Program-made: the position numbers and the translations under genes
The notes under the pieces: generated by a model
What the model was told of the DNA's origin: nothing
Databases searched by the model: none
What the model saw: the letters and a program-made list of their open reading frames with translations, nothing else
Shown: positions 15,994 through 20,058 of the stretch, in pieces
How positions within the stretch are numbered: position 1 is the first letter of the stretch
Layout: the number at the start of each line of letters is the position of its first letter
IMG/VR virus record: IMGVR_UViG_3300042868_003346
Location: 1 to 20,058 of that record
Strand: one strand, 5' to 3'
DNA length: 20,058 nt
Origin: a virus

Positions 15994-17229
15994 ATGGCAA
16001 CAATAAACCCAATAACAGGCTTAGTTGATACTAGTGCAGATGCTATAAATGTAGATTCGTCATTATCAACGGCGTATTTACAAGACCAAATTGAAACACG
16101 TGCTAGACAAATAGCAAATGATATAATTGCTCAACAAGCACTTCAGTCTCAAACAGTTTCATCTGGTCGTATATTTACTAGATTTGATGTATCATCTGAT
16201 GTAGTTGAAAATCAACAAACAACAGTAACGACCGGTTTATTTACTGGCAATGCAGCTTCATTAACTACATTGTTTACTTCGTCGTTACAATCAACATCAT
16301 CAAAACAGTATTACTACTCAGTTTATAATGATACTACATCTATTGCAGAATCACAATTTGCTGTAGCATATGGTCATAGATTAGGATCAGGATCATCCGC
16401 ACAAGGAACATTAAATGATTCAGCAACTAGAGCAGTATATTCTCAGTATAGATTATTATTACTTAATCCTGGTGATACTACATTTACCTTTGCAAATAAT
16501 ACTAATTCTGATCAAATCTATGCAATTAACTTTGATAGAGCAAGAATTAAAGAAAAATTAAATTCAGGTAATTGGCAGTTTAATTTAGCTTCATTAAATG
16601 GCGGATCATATCCAAATATTTATTTTACAGGTTCAAATGTATCAGTTAATGCTTCAGGTCCAGTAATTTCATTGATCGACGATTCATCAACTGTTACAAA
16701 TACAACCTTAGGTAATTCAGGTAGAATATATAATATTGTATCTGGTTCAATTACTAATGGTGTTTATAAGCAAAATGGATCGCCTGTTTATTATGGATTA
16801 GCATATCCAGATATGGGTATTTTGGTATTGAATGGAACAATGTTAAATGCATCTGCTTCATTTAATTCTGTAACAGGTTCAAATGTAGCTGGTGATAATG
16901 CAATGAAATTATTTAAATCTATTTCAGGTTCAGTAGTTATTGCATCAACTAATGCGCCTCAAGCTAGAAATGAACAAAATGTTACTTCTACTCATTACTT
17001 TGTGAGAATGAAGAATGCAGAATATAATTTTTCTAATAATCCTACATTTACTACCGGATCAGTTGGAGAATTTAAACAACCTACATTTATTGGAGATCCA
17101 AAAGTATATGCTACGACAGTAGGATTATACAATGATCGTCAAGAATTATTAGCAGTCGCTAAATTATCTCAGCCTATTCAAAAATCATTTAATTCAGAAG
17201 TATTGATTAAATGTAAAATTGACTATTAA
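15994..17229 (+). CDS. Tail structural protein, shares C-terminal domain with the next gene
   Basis: A 411-residue protein rich in Ser, Thr, Asn and Gly. The N-terminal 50 residues are helical (SSLSTAYLQDQIETRARQIA), followed by a beta-rich body from about residue 55 with YSVYNDTTSIAESQFAVAYG (about 107-126) and YSQYRLLLLNPGD. The C-terminal 78 residues (from about 334, HYFVRMKNAEYNFSNNPT, to ATTVGLYNDRQELLAVAKL and PIQKS) match the end of the 540-residue protein encoded downstream. Such a shared end suggests a common docking or trimerisation module with different exposed bodies. Probably a virion tail-tip or fibre-associated protein. It follows the previous stop by 5 bases; the leader acgcataaaataa has no Shine-Dalgarno site. 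Confidence 0.72.
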   Translation: MATINPITGLVDTSADAINVDSSLSTAYLQDQIETRARQIANDIIAQQALQSQTVSSGRIFTRFDVSSDVVENQQTTVTTGLFTGNAASLTTLFTSSLQSTSSKQYYYSVYNDTTSIAESQFAVAYGHRLGSGSSAQGTLNDSATRAVYSQYRLLLLNPGDTTFTFANNTNSDQIYAINFDRARIKEKLNSGNWQFNLASLNGGSYPNIYFTGSNVSVNASGPVISLIDDSSTVTNTTLGNSGRIYNIVSGSITNGVYKQNGSPVYYGLAYPDMGILVLNGTMLNASASFNSVTGSNVAGDNAMKLFKSISGSVVIASTNAPQARNEQNVTSTHYFVRMKNAEYNFSNNPTFTTGSVGEFKQPTFIGDPKVYATTVGLYNDRQELLAVAKLSQPIQKSFNSEVLIKCKIDY

Positions 17230-17231
17230 AG

Positions 17232-17262
17232 TACATTTGATATTTATTATTAAATAGATGTA
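17232..17262. other. Bipartite AT-rich hairpin upstream of LamG tail gene
   Basis: TACAT (17232-17236) pairs with ATGTA (17258-17262), and TATTTA (17241-17246) pairs with TAAATA (17251-17256) around a TTAT loop, giving 11 pairs with a 4-by-1 internal loop. It ends five bases before the ATG at 17268. It carries ATATTTAT (17240-17247). TACATTTG (17232-17239) fits the Bacteroidota -7 box TAnnTTTG, but no -33 TTG at usable spacing was found. Confidence 0.35.
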
Positions 17263-17267
17263 TTTTA

Positions 17268-18890
17268 ATGGCTACACCTGGCGTATTCAAATCAATTAAA
17301 ACAGCTGATAAGTCTATAACTCCATTTAAGGTATTTAAATCTTGGAGGTATAACTTATCTACTATTGATACTGATTTAAATCGTTTATCAGCTATTAAGC
17401 CAGATACTAGTAACCAGTCTGGCAATGTAATTACATTAGAAGCTGTTGAGCAGTTAGTTGATTCATCTTCGTATTTAATTAATACTACTGATAATAAACC
17501 TACAGGTGTTATTTATTATAGTTTAGATCATTTATACTATAAACGATCATCGGAACCATCTAATACATTTGGTTACTCATCTACATCTGTATCTAAGTTA
17601 TACGATAAAGCTAGTATAATATCTATTCCGCAACAAATATTCGGAGAATCATTACGACCTAGTTCTATAGTATTTAATTATACTGCATCTGCAATGTCAG
17701 CTTCATTGTATGATAATAATGGTTCGTTGATTGACCGTAATTTACCTACTCCAATAACTAATGTTTTAAACGTATCATTTAATGATACTACATATGAATC
17801 AAATTGGTTAAATTCGGACTATTATAATACTGATAAATATACAGGTAATAATATTGCATTTACTTCTTCTTTTATAGGATATGGTAATTCATTAAAATTA
17901 CAAAATAACAGTTATTTACTAATTAATGATTCTGCAAAATACAATTATCAACCTGATGAAGAATTTGCAATTTCATTATGGGCGAATATTTCAAACATAA
18001 CAGCATCAGTAGCGGACGGTGATTATGTATATTTAGTTTCTAAACGAACTACATCATATCAAACTACATTATCTAATACGGGTGTTAATGTAACTTCATT
18101 ATCATCTAAATCATCTGATAAATATTCATATGATATTAGATACAATTTAATTACATCAGAATTAGAATGTAGAAGATCTGACGGTATTAATACCGCAGTA
18201 TTAAAATATACAATATTACCTAATACAAATTATCATATTGTATTTCAAAAAACAGATAATTTATTAGCACTATACGTAAATAATGTAGAAATTTCTAGTA
18301 CATCAGATGTAATTTATAATACTGCAAATGAATGTTCTATTATAGTTGGTGCATTAGATGTAAATACTGCATCAATGACAGGTCAAATATTTGAATTAAA
18401 TATATTTGATTTTGCATTAACTAATACACAGATTAATCAATTATACCAAAATCCAATTAATTCAAATCAAGTAGGTAAAGTTATTTATGAACATGGTCAG
18501 ATTATAGTATCGGATCCTAGACCAGTATATAACCAACTTATATTTTCAGATTTGTTATACAATAAAAAAACAAATTCTAATGAAACTGCTACATGTACAG
18601 GATTAGTATTAGAATTTAGTTCTACATTGACTTTGTTTGAGCATGAATATATTTGTAGATTAAATTCTGACGAGTTTAATTTTACATCTAATCCTACGAT
18701 TCGAAGAAACAATGATTTAAATTCATCAGTACCTAAAGATATAGCAACTAATCCAAATTTTAATCCATATATAACTACAGTTGGATTATATAATGATAAA
18801 GGTCAGTTATTAGCAATAGGAAAATTAGCATCTGCTATACAAAAAAGAAGCAACGTCGATACAAATGTCGTTGTTAGATTTGATATTTAA
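17268..18890 (+). CDS. Tail protein with LamG-like domain and shared C-terminal module
   Basis: A 540-residue protein. The opening ATPGVFKSIKTADKSITPFK and the following 150 residues are beta-rich (SVSKLYDKASIISIPQQIFG at about 104-123, a short GESLRPSS-type strand). Residues about 165-395 look like a concanavalin/LamG sandwich: GNSLKLQNNSYLLI, EFAISLWANIS, NYHIVFQKTDNLLALYVNN and GQIFELNIFDFALTNTQINQ, in the order usual for that fold. The last 83 residues (from about 458) share TTVGLYND-x-x-x-LLA-x-x-KL-x-x-x-IQK with the 411-residue protein before it. It is probably a receptor- or glycan-binding tail-tip protein. The ATG at 17258 is out of frame. It ends five bases before the resolvase gene. 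Confidence 0.75.
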   Translation: MATPGVFKSIKTADKSITPFKVFKSWRYNLSTIDTDLNRLSAIKPDTSNQSGNVITLEAVEQLVDSSSYLINTTDNKPTGVIYYSLDHLYYKRSSEPSNTFGYSSTSVSKLYDKASIISIPQQIFGESLRPSSIVFNYTASAMSASLYDNNGSLIDRNLPTPITNVLNVSFNDTTYESNWLNSDYYNTDKYTGNNIAFTSSFIGYGNSLKLQNNSYLLINDSAKYNYQPDEEFAISLWANISNITASVADGDYVYLVSKRTTSYQTTLSNTGVNVTSLSSKSSDKYSYDIRYNLITSELECRRSDGINTAVLKYTILPNTNYHIVFQKTDNLLALYVNNVEISSTSDVIYNTANECSIIVGALDVNTASMTGQIFELNIFDFALTNTQINQLYQNPINSNQVGKVIYEHGQIIVSDPRPVYNQLIFSDLLYNKKTNSNETATCTGLVLEFSSTLTLFEHEYICRLNSDEFNFTSNPTIRRNNDLNSSVPKDIATNPNFNPYITTVGLYNDKGQLLAIGKLASAIQKRSNVDTNVVVRFDI

Positions 18891-18895
18891 CAGTT

Positions 18896-19306
18896 ATGAA
18901 ACCAAGATATAAAAGTAAAAAACAAGCAGCGCGGGCACAAGGATACAGATCTGGATTTGAAGTTGATATAGATGATACTTTAAAACAACGAGGAATAGAC
19001 GGAGAATATGAACAACATATTATTCAGTATATTAAGCCTGCAACAAAACACAAATACCATCCAGATTTTAAATTACCAAATGGGATCTATATAGAAACCA
19101 AAGGTCGATTCGTAGCCGCCGATAGAAAAAAACATTTATTGATCAAAGATCAAAATCCAGATTTAGATATTCGTTTTGTATTTCAAAATTCTAAAACAAA
19201 ATTATCTAAAACTTCAAAAACAACTTATGCAGATTGGTGTACTAAAAATGGCTTTATCTACGCAGATAAGCAAATACCGAATGAATGGATAAATGAAACT
19301 AAATAA
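18896..19306 (+). CDS. Holliday-junction resolvase, T7 endonuclease I-like
   Basis: T7 endonuclease I cuts branched DNA such as Holliday junctions, clearing replication and recombination intermediates before packaging. This 136-residue protein (T7: 149) matches along its whole length: GYRSGFE (16-22), KHKYHPDFKLPNGIYIETKG (51-70), DRKKHLLIKDQNPDLDIRFV (76-95), TTYADWC and ADKQIPNEWI. The active-site residues fall at Glu22, Asp57, Glu67 and Lys69, the same spacing as Glu20, Asp55, Glu65 and Lys67 of T7, so it should be active. T4 itself uses endonuclease VII (gp49), so this is a different resolvase in a T4-like genome. It follows the tail gene by five bases, so it could be read from the structural transcript, and a terminator-like hairpin follows it. 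Confidence 0.95.
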   Translation: MKPRYKSKKQAARAQGYRSGFEVDIDDTLKQRGIDGEYEQHIIQYIKPATKHKYHPDFKLPNGIYIETKGRFVAADRKKHLLIKDQNPDLDIRFVFQNSKTKLSKTSKTTYADWCTKNGFIYADKQIPNEWINETK

Positions 19307-19332
19307 TTAGGTTTCTATTCATTTTTTCTTTA
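19295..19332 (+). terminator. Possible intrinsic terminator after the resolvase gene
   Basis: GAAA (19295-19298) pairs with TTTC (19312-19315), and CTAA (19299-19302) with TTAG (19307-19310), with G19311 bulged and an ATAA loop that overlaps the stop codon (19304-19306). A T-rich stretch (CATTTTTTCTTT) begins six bases after the stem. The short stem and the gap before the T-run make it a weak terminator at best. Confidence 0.4.
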
Positions 19333-19344
19333 TATTATAGTACA

Positions 19345-20058
19345 ATGAATCAAGAAAGACTAATTGAGTTACTTACATCTGTATTAGGCAAAGGAAAGTC
19401 TACAAACAGAGGTAATCATGCTTTTATATGTCCGTTCTGTAATACACAAAAAAGAAAATTAGAAATACAAGTAGTTTCTGATTCAGATGAAAATCATTGG
19501 CATTGTTGGGTTTGCAATGCATCTGGGAAACGAATTAATACTTTGTTCAAGGCTTTAAACCTACCTAGGGATAGATTTACAGAACTTTATAAGATAACCA
19601 GTAAACCAGATTATAGTAGTCTTAGTAGAACCGTTGTTAGTTCTTCTAATACAGTAATAAGCCTGCCTAAGGAGTATATTCCGTTATGGAAACCATCTAA
19701 TTCAATTGAATATAAAAATGCTATTCATTATCTACTAAAACGTAATGTAACATTATCTGAAATTATAAAATACAGTATTGGATATTGCGAAACAGGTGAA
19801 TATGAAAAGAAAATTATAATACCATCATATAATGAATTTGGTAAACTAAATTATTTTGTAGGTCGTTCATATTATGAAGGTGTTGCATTTAAACATAAAA
19901 ATCCAGATGTATCTAAAAATATAATAGGATTCGATTTATTAGTAAATTGGGCATTACCAATTGTGTTAGTAGAAGGAGCATTTGATGCAATATCAGTTAG
20001 AAGAAATGCAATTCCATTATTCGGAAAGACTATATCAGAAAACCTTCGTAAGAAAGTT
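19345..20058 (+). CDS. DnaG-type/T4 gp61-like DNA primase (3' end cut by window)
   Basis: Primase makes the RNA primers for lagging-strand synthesis at the phage fork, working with the replicative helicase. The frame is open from ATG 19345 to the window end, giving 238 residues. Residues 29-57 hold a zinc ribbon: C29-P-F-C32 and C54-W-V-C57, preceded by HWH, typical of DnaG-like primases. Residues about 150-185 (KKIIIPSYNEFGKLNYFVGR) match the N-terminal part of the catalytic core, and VLVEGAFDAISVRR (207-220) is the first Toprim motif with catalytic Glu210. The rest of Toprim lies beyond the window. It follows a terminator-like hairpin and an AT-rich 38-base gap with TATATTATAG (19331-19340), so it may be transcribed separately from the tail genes. 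No Shine-Dalgarno site. Confidence 0.9.
   Translation, partial: MNQERLIELLTSVLGKGKSTNRGNHAFICPFCNTQKRKLEIQVVSDSDENHWHCWVCNASGKRINTLFKALNLPRDRFTELYKITSKPDYSSLSRTVVSSSNTVISLPKEYIPLWKPSNSIEYKNAIHYLLKRNVTLSEIIKYSIGYCETGEYEKKIIIPSYNEFGKLNYFVGRSYYEGVAFKHKNPDVSKNIIGFDLLVNWALPIVLVEGAFDAISVRRNAIPLFGKTISENLRKKV

Noticed and set aside
17258-17299. ATG at 17258 as a small upstream ORF
   Set aside because: It is out of frame with the LamG tail gene and ends after about 13 codons; nothing suggests it is translated.
1027-18712. Minus-strand open frames (for example 1027-1236, 5410-5676, 12473-12850, 18497-18712)
   Set aside because: All lie inside well-supported + strand genes, encode low-complexity or unrecognisable proteins, and have no leader of their own.
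15994-18890. Diversity-generating retroelement acting on tail genes
   Set aside because: No reverse transcriptase or template repeat was seen; the shared C-terminal module differs in ways typical of old duplication.
1-20058. tRNA genes, CRISPR arrays, insertion sequences
   Set aside because: The gaps are all about 42 bases or less, and no cloverleaf, regularly spaced repeat or transposase was found.

Overview
This window looks like part of a lytic, T4-like (myovirus) phage genome. It is very AT-rich, every gene lies on the + strand, and genes abut or overlap by a few bases. The longest gap without a gene is about 42 bases, and no RNA genes, insertion sequences or CRISPR arrays were seen. The diagnostic T4-type genes are a gp55-like late sigma factor (2792-3562), a gp25-like baseplate wedge protein (6685-7152), a gp6-like baseplate wedge protein (7154-9022) and a DnaG/gp61-like primase (from 19345). 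Most start codons have no Shine-Dalgarno sequence and instead sit in A/T-rich leaders, often ending in the form taatagt-ATG. That pattern is typical of Bacteroidota, so a Bacteroidota host, perhaps a marine flavobacterium, is the best guess. It remains an inference.

Layout. Bases 2-2802 hold an accessory block: the end of a membrane protein, a Cys-rich possible zinc protein, a ClpP-family serine protease with its full Ser-His-Asp triad, an HD-domain phosphohydrolase whose start overlaps the protease stop, and a small membrane protein. The late sigma factor follows at 2792-3562. Bases 3590-18890 form one long virion module for the baseplate and tail tip: a helical protein of unknown role, a lysozyme-less spike-like protein, a CHAP-domain peptidoglycan hydrolase, a small unknown protein, gp25, gp6, a DNRLRE-like protein, a protein with a C-terminal bulb-lectin domain, a 1418-residue protein with a LamG-like insert, and three more tail proteins. 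Two of these last three share a C-terminal domain. Bases 18896-20058 start a DNA metabolism block: a T7 endonuclease I-type Holliday-junction resolvase and a primase cut off by the window end.

How it fits together. The sigma factor probably directs late transcription of the structural genes beside it. The spike, CHAP hydrolase, gp25 and gp6 would build the baseplate and open the cell wall. The lectin-, LamG- and DNRLRE-like proteins probably bind surface sugars or decorate the tail tip. The longer gaps from 3563 to 17267 carry AT-rich hairpins and/or the octamer ATATTTAT, which may be promoters or RNA-processing sites. A terminator-like hairpin lies between the resolvase and the primase.
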